A DNA stretch of 64,000 nucleotides, taken from positions 6,572,001 through 6,636,000 of the forward strand of contig NZ_CP109013.1 of NCBI RefSeq assembly GCF_036226745.1, written 5' to 3'. Position numbers and translations under genes: made by a program. Origin of the DNA: Streptomyces sp. NBC_00683. GTDB taxonomy: Bacteria; Actinomycetota; Actinomycetes; Streptomycetales; Streptomycetaceae. A model generated the notes under the pieces. That model did not search any database. It worked only from the letters and a program-made list of their open reading frames with translations, and was not told where the DNA came from. This document shows, one piece after another, positions 23,503 through 32,307 of this stretch (the stretch's first letter is position 1; each line of letters opens with the position of its first letter).

Positions 23503-25541
23503 TACGCGGCCCTCCCGGCTGCTTGAACATCCTTGACCAGCCCGGCGATCGAGTCGGCGCGCAGTTCGTCGAGCGTGACCGCGCTGCCCCCCAGGTCCCG
23601 GGCGAGCTGTGCGGCGAGCCCGAGGCGCACGAACCCCGACTCGCAGTCCACGACGACGGACGCCGTGCCCTCGGCGGCATGCAGCCGGCCGGCCCGTGCG
23701 GCCAGCGCCACCGGGTCCGGACCACCGGTCGCCCGGCCGTCCGTCACCACGACGAGCAGCGGCCGCCGGGACGGATCGCGCATCCGCTCCACCCGCAGGA
23801 CGTCGTGCGCCCTCAGCAGCCCCGCGGCCAGCGGGGTGCGCCCGCCGGTCGGCAGCGACTCCAGCCGCGCCGCCGCCGCGTCCACCGACGAGGTGGGCGG
23901 CAGCACGACCTCGGCGTCCTTGCCGCGGAACGTCACCAGGCCCACCTTGTCGCGCCGCTGGTAGGCGTCCAGCAGCAGCGACATCACGGCACCCTTCACG
24001 GCGCTCATCCGCTGCCGGGCCGCCATCGACCCCGAGGCGTCCACCACGAAGAGCACCAGGTTCCCCTCGCGCCCCTCCCGCGTCGCCTGCCGCAGATCGT
24101 CACGCCGTACGACGAGCCCCCGGCCGGACCGCCCCCGCGCCCGCTGATGCGGCGCCGCCGCCTGCACGGTCGCCGCGAGGTGCAGCTTCGTCAGCGCCCC
24201 CTGGGGCCGCAGCGCCCCCGTCGTCCGCCCGTGCTCGGTACGCGCCCGGGACCGCCGCCCGGCCGCGCCCTCGCCGAGACCGGGCACGCTGAGCATCTTC
24301 GTGCGGAACGGCTCCGAGGCACGTACCGGCTGCTGCTCCCCGCCGCCGGCCGGCGCGGGCGCGTCGGGACGGCCGGTTCCGGGGCCGCTCTCCTCCCCGG
24401 GACCGCTCTCCGTGCCCGGACCGCTCTCCGTGCCGGGACCGCCCTCCGCGTCGGGACCGCCGCCCTGAGGGGGCAGCCCGCCGCCACCCGGCCCGTCGGG
24501 ATCCGGATCGTCGTCGCCCCCGTCCGCGTCGTCGGCCGCGTCCCTGAGGGTGTCGTCCAGCTTGTCCTCGTCCAGCCCGGGCGCGTCGAAGGGGTTGCGC
24601 CGCCGCCGGTGGGGGAGCGCCAGGAGCGCGGCCTGCCGCACGTCCTCGGCGGTGACCTCGTCGCGCCCCGCCCACGCGGCAAGCGCCGTAGCGGTGCGGG
24701 CCATGACGATGTCGGCACGCATCCCGTCCACCTCGAAGGCCGCGCACGTCGCCGCGATCTGCCGCAACACGCCGTCCCCGAGCACCACTTCGGGCAACAG
24801 GACACGCGCGGCGGCGATCCGTGCCCGCAACGCGCCCTCCTCCTGCGCCCACCGGGCGGCGAACCCGTCCGGATCGTCGTCGTACGCGAGCCGCCGCCGT
24901 ACGACCTCGACCCGCTGGTCGGTGTCGCGGGAGGCGGCCACCTCGACGGTCAGCCCGAAGCGGTCCAGCAACTGCGGGCGCAGCTCGCCCTCTTCGGGGT
25001 TCATCGTCCCGACCAGCAGGAACCGCGCCGCATGCCGTACGGAGACGCCTTCGCGCTCGACGTACGAGGCACCCATGGCCGCCGCGTCGAGCAGCAGGTC
25101 CACCAGGTGGTCATGGAGCAGATTGACCTCGTCCACGTACAGGATCCCGCGGTGCGCATCGGCGAGGAGCCCCGGTTCGAAGGCCTTCACCCCCTCCGAG
25201 AGCGCCCGCTCGATGTCCAGCGCACCCACGAGCCGGTCCTCGGACGCGCCGACGGGCAGCTCCACTGTCCGCGCCGCACGCGACACGCCGGTCCCTGCCT
25301 CGTGCGGACCGTCGGGACACGCCGGGTCTGGCGCGACCGGATCGCAGGAGAACCGGCACCCGGAGACCACGGACACCTCAGGCATGAGCGCAGCGAGCGC
25401 CCGCACGGCGGTGGACTTGGCGGTGCCCTTCTCGCCCCGGACGAGGACGCCGCCGACGGCCGGACTGACGGCGTTCAGCAACAGCCCGAGCCGCAGATCG
25501 TCCTGTCCGACGATGGCGGTGAAGGGATACGGGGTACTCAC
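23502..25541 (-). CDS. Putative cobalto-/magnesium chelatase, fused I and D subunits
   Basis: A 679-aa AAA+/VWA fusion. Residues about 1-330 are the AAA+ motor (P-loop RGEKGTAKSTAVRA, Walker B GILYVDEVNLL, sensor TMNPEEGELRPQLLDRFGL). A disordered acidic/Gly-Pro linker (about 340-410) holds four repeats, and residues about 490-679 are a von Willebrand A domain with the MIDAS motif DASGSMAAR. Such BchI-BchD fusions are the small subunits of cobaltochelatase in actinomycetes and need a large CobN subunit, which is not present here. GTG at 25541 overlaps the cobQ stop as GTGA. Confidence 0.9.
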   Translation of the reverse strand: MSTPYPFTAIVGQDDLRLGLLLNAVSPAVGGVLVRGEKGTAKSTAVRALAALMPEVSVVSGCRFSCDPVAPDPACPDGPHEAGTGVSRAARTVELPVGASEDRLVGALDIERALSEGVKAFEPGLLADAHRGILYVDEVNLLHDHLVDLLLDAAAMGASYVEREGVSVRHAARFLLVGTMNPEEGELRPQLLDRFGLTVEVAASRDTDQRVEVVRRRLAYDDDPDGFAARWAQEEGALRARIAAARVLLPEVVLGDGVLRQIAATCAAFEVDGMRADIVMARTATALAAWAGRDEVTAEDVRQAALLALPHRRRRNPFDAPGLDEDKLDDTLRDAADDADGGDDDPDPDGPGGGGLPPQGGGPDAEGGPGTESGPGTESGPGEESGPGTGRPDAPAPAGGGEQQPVRASEPFRTKMLSVPGLGEGAAGRRSRARTEHGRTTGALRPQGALTKLHLAATVQAAAPHQRARGRSGRGLVVRRDDLRQATREGREGNLVLFVVDASGSMAARQRMSAVKGAVMSLLLDAYQRRDKVGLVTFRGKDAEVVLPPTSSVDAAAARLESLPTGGRTPLAAGLLRAHDVLRVERMRDPSRRPLLVVVTDGRATGGPDPVALAARAGRLHAAEGTASVVVDCESGFVRLGLAAQLARDLGGSAVTLDELRADSIAGLVKDVQAAGRAA
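24381..24452 (-). repeat. 18-bp tandem repeat in the chelatase linker
   Basis: Four units of 18 bases on the pattern GGGACCGCTCTCCGTGCC (plus strand) encode the linker hexapeptides GTESGP/GEESGP. In-frame copy changes would only alter linker length. Confidence 0.8.
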
Positions 25542-27163
25542 GGTGCCTCCTCTGTCACATGCACAACTGGTCCAGCCACATCAGGCGTTCGCTCCGCGTC
25601 CGGGGCGAGGCCCCGGCCCGGGGAAGGGACGGAAGCCCCCGCCCCCCGCGGCGCCCCCGGCGGCACGAACGGCAGCGCCGCCGGCGCCCCCTCCTCGATC
25701 AGCCGCCACAGCGCATCCGTGTCCGCGTGCTCCTCGATCAGATCCCCCAGCCGGTCCAGCTGTTCCTCCCGCAGCTCCGAGAAGCTCGTGTCCGGAGCCG
25801 CCACGAACCGCCGCCCGGCCGCCCGCGCCACCTCCGCCAGGAACCGGCGCCTGAACGCATCGCTCTCCAGCGACCCGTGCCAGTGCGTCCCCCACACGGC
25901 GCCCACCCGGCACCCGTCCAGGAACGGTTCGCCGCCGCGCACCTCGGCGACCCCGTGATGGATCTCGTATCCCTCCACGGGCTCTCCGAGCGCCGACCCG
26001 ACAGGCCGGCCCAGTACCTTCTCCCGGCCGAACCGGATCCGCACCGGCAGCAGCCCCAGCCCGTCGACCAGCCCCGCCCGCGACTCCACCTCGTCCTCGA
26101 TCGACTCACCGAGCACCTGGAACCCGCCGCAGATCCCGAGCACCGGAAGCCCCTCGGCTGCCCGCCGCAGCAGCGCGTCGGCCAGTCCCCGCTCGCGCAG
26201 CCACGCCAGCGCCTTCACCGTGCCGCGCGTACCGGGCACGATCACCAGGTCCGCGTCGGCCAGCTCCTCGGCCCGGTCCACGAACCGGACCACCACACCC
26301 GGTTCGGCCGCCAGCGCGTCCACATCGGTGAAGTTCGACATCAGCGGCACGGCGCACACCGCGACCCTCAGGACGTCCTGCCCGTGCGGCGGCGCGACGA
26401 CCGACTCCCGGACGGCGCCGCGCATCGACACCCGCAGCCCGTCCTCCTCGTCGATACCGAGGCCGTGGGCGAACGGCAGCACCCCGTACGTACGGCGCCC
26501 GGTGAGCTCGAACAGCATGTCCAGGCCGGGCTCCAGCAGCGACACATCGCCGCGGAACTTGTTGACGAGGTACCCGGCGACCAGTGACTGGTCCTCGGCG
26601 CCCAGCAGCGCCGTCGTACCGAAGAACGAAGCGAACACCCCGCCGCGGTCGATGTCCCCGACGACCAGCACCGGGAAGCGGGCGGCACGCGCGATGCCCA
26701 TGTTCACGATGTCCGTGCGCCGCAGATTGATCTCGGCCGGACTGCCCGCCCCCTCGCAGATCACGGCGTCATACGTGCCCCGGAGCTGCTCCAGGCAGTC
26801 CACGACCGTCCCCAGCAGCGATTCCTGGCGCCCGCCGTGGTAGCCGCGCGCGCTCATCTCGCCGACCGGCTTCCCCATCAGGACGACCTGACTGGAGCGG
26901 TCACCGCCGGGCTTGAGCAGCACCGGATTCATGAGCACGCTCGGCTCCACGCGGGCGGCCTGCGCCTGCATCGCCTGGGCGCGGCCGATCTCCGCACCCT
27001 CGCGGGTGACGAACGAGTTCAGCGACATGTTCTGCGCCTTGAACGGCGCGACCTTCACCCCCCGGCGCACCAGCCACCGGCAGATTCCCGCCGTGACGAC
27101 GCTCTTGCCCGCGTCCGAGGTCGTTCCCGCGACCAGCAGCCCGCCGCCCTGTCCGCCGCTCAT
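25538..27163 (-). CDS. cobQ: Adenosylcobyric acid synthase
   Basis: Glutamine-dependent amidation of four side chains of adenosylcobyrinic diamide, 541 aa (slightly long because of a Pro/Gly-rich tail). The N-terminal ATP domain begins GGLLVAGTTSDAGKSVVTAG and continues KAQNMSLNSFVT; the glutaminase nucleophile Cys is in GLPVLGICGGFQVLG and the His in YEIHHGVAE. The ATG at 27163 overlaps the cbiB stop as ATGA; the frame is open upstream but only within cbiB. Second gene of the operon after the riboswitch. Confidence 0.96.
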   Translation of the reverse strand: MSGGQGGGLLVAGTTSDAGKSVVTAGICRWLVRRGVKVAPFKAQNMSLNSFVTREGAEIGRAQAMQAQAARVEPSVLMNPVLLKPGGDRSSQVVLMGKPVGEMSARGYHGGRQESLLGTVVDCLEQLRGTYDAVICEGAGSPAEINLRRTDIVNMGIARAARFPVLVVGDIDRGGVFASFFGTTALLGAEDQSLVAGYLVNKFRGDVSLLEPGLDMLFELTGRRTYGVLPFAHGLGIDEEDGLRVSMRGAVRESVVAPPHGQDVLRVAVCAVPLMSNFTDVDALAAEPGVVVRFVDRAEELADADLVIVPGTRGTVKALAWLRERGLADALLRRAAEGLPVLGICGGFQVLGESIEDEVESRAGLVDGLGLLPVRIRFGREKVLGRPVGSALGEPVEGYEIHHGVAEVRGGEPFLDGCRVGAVWGTHWHGSLESDAFRRRFLAEVARAAGRRFVAAPDTSFSELREEQLDRLGDLIEEHADTDALWRLIEEGAPAALPFVPPGAPRGAGASVPSPGRGLAPDAERTPDVAGPVVHVTEEAP

Positions 27164-28107
27164 GCCCGGCCCCTCCTTCCCGAGGCCAGCCGCGCGGCCG
27201 CACACACGCCGAGGGCCAGCACACTCACCCGGCGCGACAGCCGCACCGCGCGTTCGATATCCGCCACCCGCACGTCCCGGCCGCTCTCCCCGTTGAGCAC
27301 GGGCCGGTGCTCGACCCGCCCGCCGTACGCGAGGGTCCCGCCGAGGCGCACGCCGAGCGCACCCGCGAACGAGGCCTCCACCGGGCCCGCGTTGGGGCTC
27401 GGGTGCTTTCCCGCGTCGGCCCGCCAGGTCCGTACGGCCTCGCGCGGACGGCCGCCGGCGGCCACGGCGAGCACGGCGGTGAGGCGGGCACCGGGCCAGC
27501 CGGCGAGGTCGTCGAGGCGGGCCGATGCCCAGCCGTAGCGCCGGTGGCGCGGCGACCTGTGGCCGACCATGGCGTCGAGGGTGTTGACGGCCCGGAACGC
27601 GACCAGGCCGGGGACACCGCCGATGGCGCCCCACACCAGAGCGCCGACGACGGCGTCGGAGGTGTTCTCGGCGACCGACTCCACCACCGCGCGGGCGATC
27701 TGCGGTCCGTCGAGGGACTCGGGGTCACGGCCGCAGAGGTGCGGCAGCCGCTCCCGGGCCACCTCGATGTCACCGGCGGCGAGCGCACCGCCGATGGCGC
27801 GGGCCTCGCGGCCCAGCGACGTACCCCCGATGACGGACCAGGTGGCGGCGGCGGTCAGCGCCACGGCCGCGGCGGGACGGTTCCGTACGGCACGGGCGGC
27901 CAGTGCGGCGGCGCCCGCGGCGCCCCCGGCGCAGACCAGCGCGTGCAGGGCGCCCCAGCCGCGGTGATCGCGCCACAGCCGGCTCTCGACGCCTGCCGCG
28001 GCCTGCCCGAAGGCGGCCACGGGGTGGCCCCGCCGGGGGTCACCGAGCAGCAGGTCGCCGATCAGGCCGGCGGTGGCGCCGTACGCGAAGATGCGGTCGG
28101 CTCGCAC
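27160..28107 (-). CDS. cbiB: Adenosylcobinamide-phosphate synthase, CbiB/CobD type
   Basis: Integral membrane protein, 315 aa, attaching aminopropanol (or its phosphate) to adenosylcobyric acid. It has about four to five hydrophobic helices and the family segments LIGDLLLGDPRRGHPVAAFG, VVESVAENTSDAVVGAL and FRAVNTLDAMVGHR. The GTG at 28107 starts the frame with the typical RADRIFAYGATAG helix. First gene of the cobalamin operon, with the cobalamin riboswitch about 115 bases upstream. Confidence 0.95.
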   Translation of the reverse strand: MRADRIFAYGATAGLIGDLLLGDPRRGHPVAAFGQAAAGVESRLWRDHRGWGALHALVCAGGAAGAAALAARAVRNRPAAAVALTAAATWSVIGGTSLGREARAIGGALAAGDIEVARERLPHLCGRDPESLDGPQIARAVVESVAENTSDAVVGALVWGAIGGVPGLVAFRAVNTLDAMVGHRSPRHRRYGWASARLDDLAGWPGARLTAVLAVAAGGRPREAVRTWRADAGKHPSPNAGPVEASFAGALGVRLGGTLAYGGRVEHRPVLNGESGRDVRVADIERAVRLSRRVSVLALGVCAAARLASGRRGRA

Positions 28108-28221
28108 GGTTCAGCCGGCCGTCGCGCCTCGAAGGACCTTCGGAGCGGGTGACACAGGGACCGACGCACGGCAGCCAGGCATGGCAGATGTCCTTAACTC
28201 AGGGTCCGCGCCCTGGTTCGA

Positions 28222-28396
28222 CGTGACCGGCGACGAGAGTCTCCTGGCTTCCGGATCCGCAGTTCCCCCGGCCTTCCAGTCCGTGTCGGACCGTGACTTC
28301 CGTGTGGGGGCCTGCTCCCCGGTGACAGTGGCGGGACCGCGCCGGATTCGCACCGGCTTCCTCTCCTGTCGCCGTAAATGGCACCGGCAGTCCACC
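28222..28396 (-). ncRNA. Cobalamin riboswitch
   Basis: On the minus strand the element reads, in order, GGTGCC (28380-28385), the segment GGAAGCCGGTGCGAATCCGG, the B12-box core GCCACTGT (28325-28332), GGAAGTCACGG, and finally GAAGCCAGGAGAC (CCAGGAGAC at 28239-28247). These match the conserved core of cobalamin riboswitches in position and order. Outer stem strands are near 28390 and 28224. It precedes cbiB, so adenosylcobalamin should repress the whole cbiB-cobQ-chelatase-cobO-cobB operon. No T-tract terminator follows, so control is probably by ribosome access or Rho. Confidence 0.93.
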
Positions 28397-28458
28397 ACGC
28401 CCCGTGAAGGCCCGTCAACCTGCCGTTGACCTGCGGGAGTGCAGTGTGCGCAGACGCA

Positions 28459-28497
28459 CATCGGGCCGGACACACACGTGGTGTGTCCGGCCCGATG
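28459..28497 (-). terminator. Terminator of the phosphate transporter operon
   Basis: A perfect 17-bp stem (arm CATCGGGCCGGACACAC) with a five-base loop, 31 bases past the stop of the 73-aa membrane protein. It separates the pit operon from the cobalamin riboswitch that follows on the same strand. Confidence 0.85.
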
Positions 28498-28527
28498 CGA
28501 GGAGACGGCGGCGCAGCGCCGGGGTGG

Positions 28528-28749
28528 TCAGACGACGATCAGATAGATCCCGTAGGCGACCGCCGCCGCGCACAGCCCGAAGCAGGCGTACGCGCCGGTG
28601 CGTGCCAGCGTGAGAGATCCGCCGGACTGCACCGCCGAGGCCTGCTTGGAGAGGCCGATGATGCCGAGAGTGAAGAGGCCGACCAGTGCGACGGTGACCA
28701 CGAGGCTGACACCGAAGACGGAGGCGAGAGCTGCCCAGTCGATGTTCAT
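28528..28749 (-). CDS. Small two-helix membrane protein next to pit
   Basis: A 73-aa protein with two hydrophobic helices (about residues 7-35 and 50-72) joined by a short polar loop (KQASAVQSGGSLTLART). It lies 12 bases after the phosphate transporter gene in the same direction and ends just before their terminator, so it is part of that operon. I do not recognise a function; a small partner of the PiT transporter is a guess from context. Confidence 0.85.
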   Translation of the reverse strand: MNIDWAALASVFGVSLVVTVALVGLFTLGIIGLSKQASAVQSGGSLTLARTGAYACFGLCAAAVAYGIYLIVV

Positions 28750-28761
28750 ACGGATCTGTCC

Positions 28762-30024
28762 TTACACCGTGGCCGGTCGGGCCGGGTCGGCCGGGGATCC
28801 GGCCGTCGGGGCCGGGGCCGGGATGGTGGTCTTGAGGTCCGGGACGCCGGAGCCGACGGGCGGCGGGCTGACGGCCGCGATGGCGGTGGTGACGACGCCC
28901 GCGGGCTCGGCGTCCGTCGCGTTGACGTTGGTGTGGTCGACCGGCTTGCGGCGCGACAGCAGCCAGATGGCACCGGAGCCCGCGACGAGGAGCACGGCGA
29001 CCACGCCGACACCCCAGGGGCCCTGTTTGGTGAGGAACTCCGCGCCCGCACCGACCAGACCGGCGGCCGGCAGGGTCAGGCCCCAGGCGATGAACATGCG
29101 GGTGGCGGTGGACCAGCGGACCACGCCCCCCTTGCGTCCCAGACCGGCGCCCATCACGGCACCGGAGCAGGACTGGGTGGTGGAGAGGGAGAAGCCGAGG
29201 TGCGAGGAGGCCAGGATGACCGTGGCCGCACTGGTCTGGGCGGCGAAGCCCTGCGGCGGCTTGAGCTCGGTGAGGCCGCTGCCCATGGTGCGGATGATGC
29301 GCCAGCCGCCGAGGTAGGTGCCCATCGCGATGGCGATACCGGCGGAGGCGATGACCCAGACCGGCGGGTTGGAGCCGGGGGCGAGCACGCCACCGGTGAC
29401 CAGGGCCAGGGTGATGATGCCCATCGTCTTCTGGGCGTCGTTGGTGCCGTGGGCGAGCGAGACGAGACCCGCCGAGGCGATCTGTCCGGCCCGGTAGCCC
29501 TTGGCGGTCGACTTCAGCTGCGCCTCGTCGGTGATCTTCCGGTTGAGGCGGTACGTCAGCTTCGTGGCCAGCAGTGCGGCCAGACCGGCGACGAGGGGTG
29601 CCGCGATCGCGGGCAGGAGGACCTTCGTCACGACGGTGCCGCCGTTGATCGAGGACCAGCCTGCCGACATCACCGCGGCGCCGATGAGGCCGCCGAAGAG
29701 TGCGTGGGAGGAACTGGAGGGCAGGCCGACCAGCCAGGTCAGCAGATTCCACAGGATGGCGCCGACGAGCGCCGCGAAGATGACCTCGGTTCTGAGGCCG
29801 TTCTCATTGATGATCCCGCCGGAGATCGTCTTGGCGACCTCCACCGACAGGAACGCGCCGACGAGGTTGAGAACGGCGGACATGGCCACCGCTGTCTTGG
29901 GCTTGAGGGCGCCGGTCGAGATGGTGGTGGCCATCGCGTTGGCGGTGTCGTGGAAACCGTTCGTGAAATCGAACACGAGAGCTGTCACGATCACGATCGC
30001 GAGCAGCAGCGTGATGTGTTCCAT
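28762..30024 (-). CDS. pit: Inorganic phosphate transporter, PiT family
   Basis: Low-affinity metal-phosphate:proton symporter, 420 aa, with about ten helices. The two inverted PiT signature repeats are present: DFTNGFHDTANAMATTISTG near the N-terminus and SLAHGTNDAQKTMGIITLAL in the middle. A Pro/Ala-rich tail ends the protein. ATG 30024. A direct-repeat PhoP box lies 48-69 bases upstream, so phosphate control is likely. Confidence 0.95.
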   Translation of the reverse strand: MEHITLLLAIVIVTALVFDFTNGFHDTANAMATTISTGALKPKTAVAMSAVLNLVGAFLSVEVAKTISGGIINENGLRTEVIFAALVGAILWNLLTWLVGLPSSSSHALFGGLIGAAVMSAGWSSINGGTVVTKVLLPAIAAPLVAGLAALLATKLTYRLNRKITDEAQLKSTAKGYRAGQIASAGLVSLAHGTNDAQKTMGIITLALVTGGVLAPGSNPPVWVIASAGIAIAMGTYLGGWRIIRTMGSGLTELKPPQGFAAQTSAATVILASSHLGFSLSTTQSCSGAVMGAGLGRKGGVVRWSTATRMFIAWGLTLPAAGLVGAGAEFLTKQGPWGVGVVAVLLVAGSGAIWLLSRRKPVDHTNVNATDAEPAGVVTTAIAAVSPPPVGSGVPDLKTTIPAPAPTAGSPADPARPATV

Positions 30025-30071
30025 TTACCCAGGCAATCGTTCGACGTCAGTGGCTGTAGGAACGTAAGCAA

Positions 30072-30093
30072 CCTGGGTGAACGGAAGATGAAC
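30072..30093 (-). promoter_or_regulatory. PhoP (PHO) box candidate upstream of pit
   Basis: Read on the minus strand, two 11-base direct repeats GTTCATCTTCC and GTTCACCCAGG lie head to tail. Streptomyces PhoP binds tandem 11-base units beginning GTTCACC. Nothing else definite is seen in the 315-base divergent spacer (30025-30339) except the aldolase -10-like box. Confidence 0.7.
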
Positions 30094-30339
30094 TGGGCAG
30101 GGCGGTGCGGTGACTCCAAGCGCGAACAGCCATTCCGCTTGTGTGCGTCGGGGGCGGCCGCGCCGGCCCGCGGCGGTGCGGGAACCGGCCTTCGCCGGGT
30201 TCCGGCGCACCTCCGGTCTGCCGCATTTGCCCCATTGGGGAGACGTCGGTCACGTACTCCGCGACGGCTTCGCCCGACAGGCCCCGGCGGGCCTCCGCCA
30301 ACCCGGCGTGATCCGAACGCGAGACCCTAGGATCGCCGC

Positions 30340-30999
30340 ATGAACGATCAGGACCGGGACGCGATCGAGCGGGCATGGGGCGGCGTCGTCGCGACGGCCC
30401 GCAGGACGGCCGCGGACGGACTGGTCGTCGGCACCTCGGGCAACGTGTCGGCGCGGGCCGGCGGAATCGTCCTGGTCACCCCCAGCGGAGTGCCCTACGA
30501 CCGGCTGGGCCCCGGGGACGCGGTCGGCGTCGACCTCGAAGGGCGCCAGGTCCTCGGGACCATGACCCCGACCAGCGAGCTCCCCCTCCACCTCGCCGTC
30601 TACAGCAACAGCGACGCCGCCGCCGTCGTGCACACGCACGCGGTCCACGCCACGGCCGTCTCCACCCTCGTCGAAGAGGTCCCGCTGGTGCACTACGCCG
30701 CCGCCATGCTCGGCGGCCCCGTCCGCACCGCCGCCTACGCCCGGTACGGGACGCGGGAGCTTGCCGGGAACATGCTCACCGCCCTGCGCGACCGCAGCGG
30801 CTGCCTGCTGCAGAACCACGGAACGGTCACCTACGGGGACACCCTCGACGAGGCGTACGACCGCACCGCCCAGCTCGAATGGATGTGCAGGCTCTGGCTC
30901 ACCGCGAGCTCCGTGCCCGGCCGCCACCCGTCACTGCTCTCCCGCGCCCAGCTGAGCGACGTACAGGACGCCCTGAAGGGGTACGGCCAGCCCGGCTGA
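30340..30999 (+). CDS. Class II aldolase/adducin-family protein
   Basis: A 219-aa zinc-dependent aldolase of the L-fuculose-phosphate/ribulose-phosphate epimerase fold. Family marks: GTSGNVSAR (phosphate-binding loop), TPSGVPYD, the catalytic Glu in TSELPLHLAVY, zinc histidines in VVHTHAVHAT and a third in LLQNHGTVTYG. TAGGAT six bases before the ATG and no ribosome site suggest a leaderless start. The sugar phosphate cannot be named. The alpha/beta hydrolase gene follows 68 bases downstream on the same strand. Confidence 0.88.
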   Translation: MNDQDRDAIERAWGGVVATARRTAADGLVVGTSGNVSARAGGIVLVTPSGVPYDRLGPGDAVGVDLEGRQVLGTMTPTSELPLHLAVYSNSDAAAVVHTHAVHATAVSTLVEEVPLVHYAAAMLGGPVRTAAYARYGTRELAGNMLTALRDRSGCLLQNHGTVTYGDTLDEAYDRTAQLEWMCRLWLTASSVPGRHPSLLSRAQLSDVQDALKGYGQPG

Positions 31000-31067
31000 G
31001 CCCGGGGCCGGCACCGGACGGCCCCGTCCCACTGGCAGCCTGCGCCGAGGCCCAGGACACTGGAGCC

Positions 31068-32198
31068 GTGCGCCCGGCAACAGCGACGGCAGCAGCCGTC
31101 TCCACGATCCTCGGCGTCGGAGCGGCAGCGGTCGCGGCCGGCCGGTACGCCAGCGACGCCGCCCTCGGGGCCCCGTCGCCACGCCCCTTCCCCGGAGACC
31201 GCAGACTCACCGTGCACGCCACGGCGCCCGGGCAGGTCACTCTGACCCGCTCCTTCGCCGCGCTGCGGCCCGGCACGTACGGACTGGTGGGCCGCGACGT
31301 CCACGCGATCGTCGGCCCGGTCGTCGAGCAGGCGCCGCACGACTCCGCCGACACCGTCGTGCGCACGCTGGAACGCGTCACCCGGGGCAGCCTCGAACCG
31401 GGCGCCAAGGTCCGCCTCACCCCCGTGCTCCACAGCGGCGACCCGCTCGGCGCACTCGGCCTCGCGTACAAGGAGGTCGAGGTGCCCGGCGAGCTGGGCG
31501 CCCTGCCCGCCTGGTTCCTCCCCGGCGCCCGCGACACCTGGGTGATCACCGTGCACGGCCTCGGCACCACCCGCGAACACCCCCTGAACGTGACGGGATT
31601 CCTGCAGGAGCAGCAGTTCCCGGTGCTCGACATCGCCTACCGCGGCGACGCCGGCGCACCCCGCTCGCCGGACGGGCTCGGCCACCTCGGGGAGTCCGAG
31701 TGGCGCGACCTCGACGCGGCCATCCGCCACGCCGTGCGCTACGGGGCCGAGCGCGTCGTCATGCACGGCTGGTCCACCGGCGCCACCATGGCCCTGCACG
31801 CCGCCGTCAACTCCGCACTCCGCGACCGCATCAGCGGTCTCGTCCTGGACTCCCCGGTCCTGGACTGGAAGGTCACCTTCCGTGCCCTGGCCGTCGCCCA
31901 CGGCATCCCCGCCGCACTCCTGCCCCTCGCCGTCCGGGCCGCCCAGGGCCAGACCGGACTGCGCGGCGCCCCGCTCCTGGACACCTCCGTGCCGACCGCC
32001 CTGCACGCCCCCACGCTGATCTTCCACGGCCCCGACGACACCCTCGCGCCCTGGCAGCCGTCCCGGGAACTGGCCGCACTGCGTCCCGACCTGGTCACTC
32101 TGCACCCCGTGACGCAGGCTCCGCATGCGGCGATGTGGAATGCCGGTCCGGCACGCTACGAAGAGGCCCTCAGGCGCTTCCTCACGCCCCTGATGTGA
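31068..32198 (+). CDS. Membrane-anchored alpha/beta hydrolase
   Basis: A 376-aa protein with an N-terminal signal anchor (TATAAAVSTILGVGAAAVAAG) and an alpha/beta-hydrolase domain from about residue 150. The nucleophile elbow is HGWSTGAT, the acidic residue is in FHGPDDTLAP and the His in TQAPHAAMW, so the catalytic triad is complete. The oxyanion-side HG motif is ITVHGLGTTREHP. The GTG at 31068 is chosen for the signal anchor; ribosome binding would rest on GGAG very close to the codon, or on a leaderless start. Substrate unknown; an esterase or thioesterase is likely. Confidence 0.85.
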   Translation: MRPATATAAAVSTILGVGAAAVAAGRYASDAALGAPSPRPFPGDRRLTVHATAPGQVTLTRSFAALRPGTYGLVGRDVHAIVGPVVEQAPHDSADTVVRTLERVTRGSLEPGAKVRLTPVLHSGDPLGALGLAYKEVEVPGELGALPAWFLPGARDTWVITVHGLGTTREHPLNVTGFLQEQQFPVLDIAYRGDAGAPRSPDGLGHLGESEWRDLDAAIRHAVRYGAERVVMHGWSTGATMALHAAVNSALRDRISGLVLDSPVLDWKVTFRALAVAHGIPAALLPLAVRAAQGQTGLRGAPLLDTSVPTALHAPTLIFHGPDDTLAPWQPSRELAALRPDLVTLHPVTQAPHAAMWNAGPARYEEALRRFLTPLM

Positions 32199-32307
32199 GC
32201 TGATGGGGTGGATCGGCCCGGTTGGTGACCGGGACCGAAACCTTCCCGTAGCCATGGGATCCGGCTTCCGTTTGGGCTTTCGGGCCGTCAGAGGCAAGAC
32301 TGCTCCC

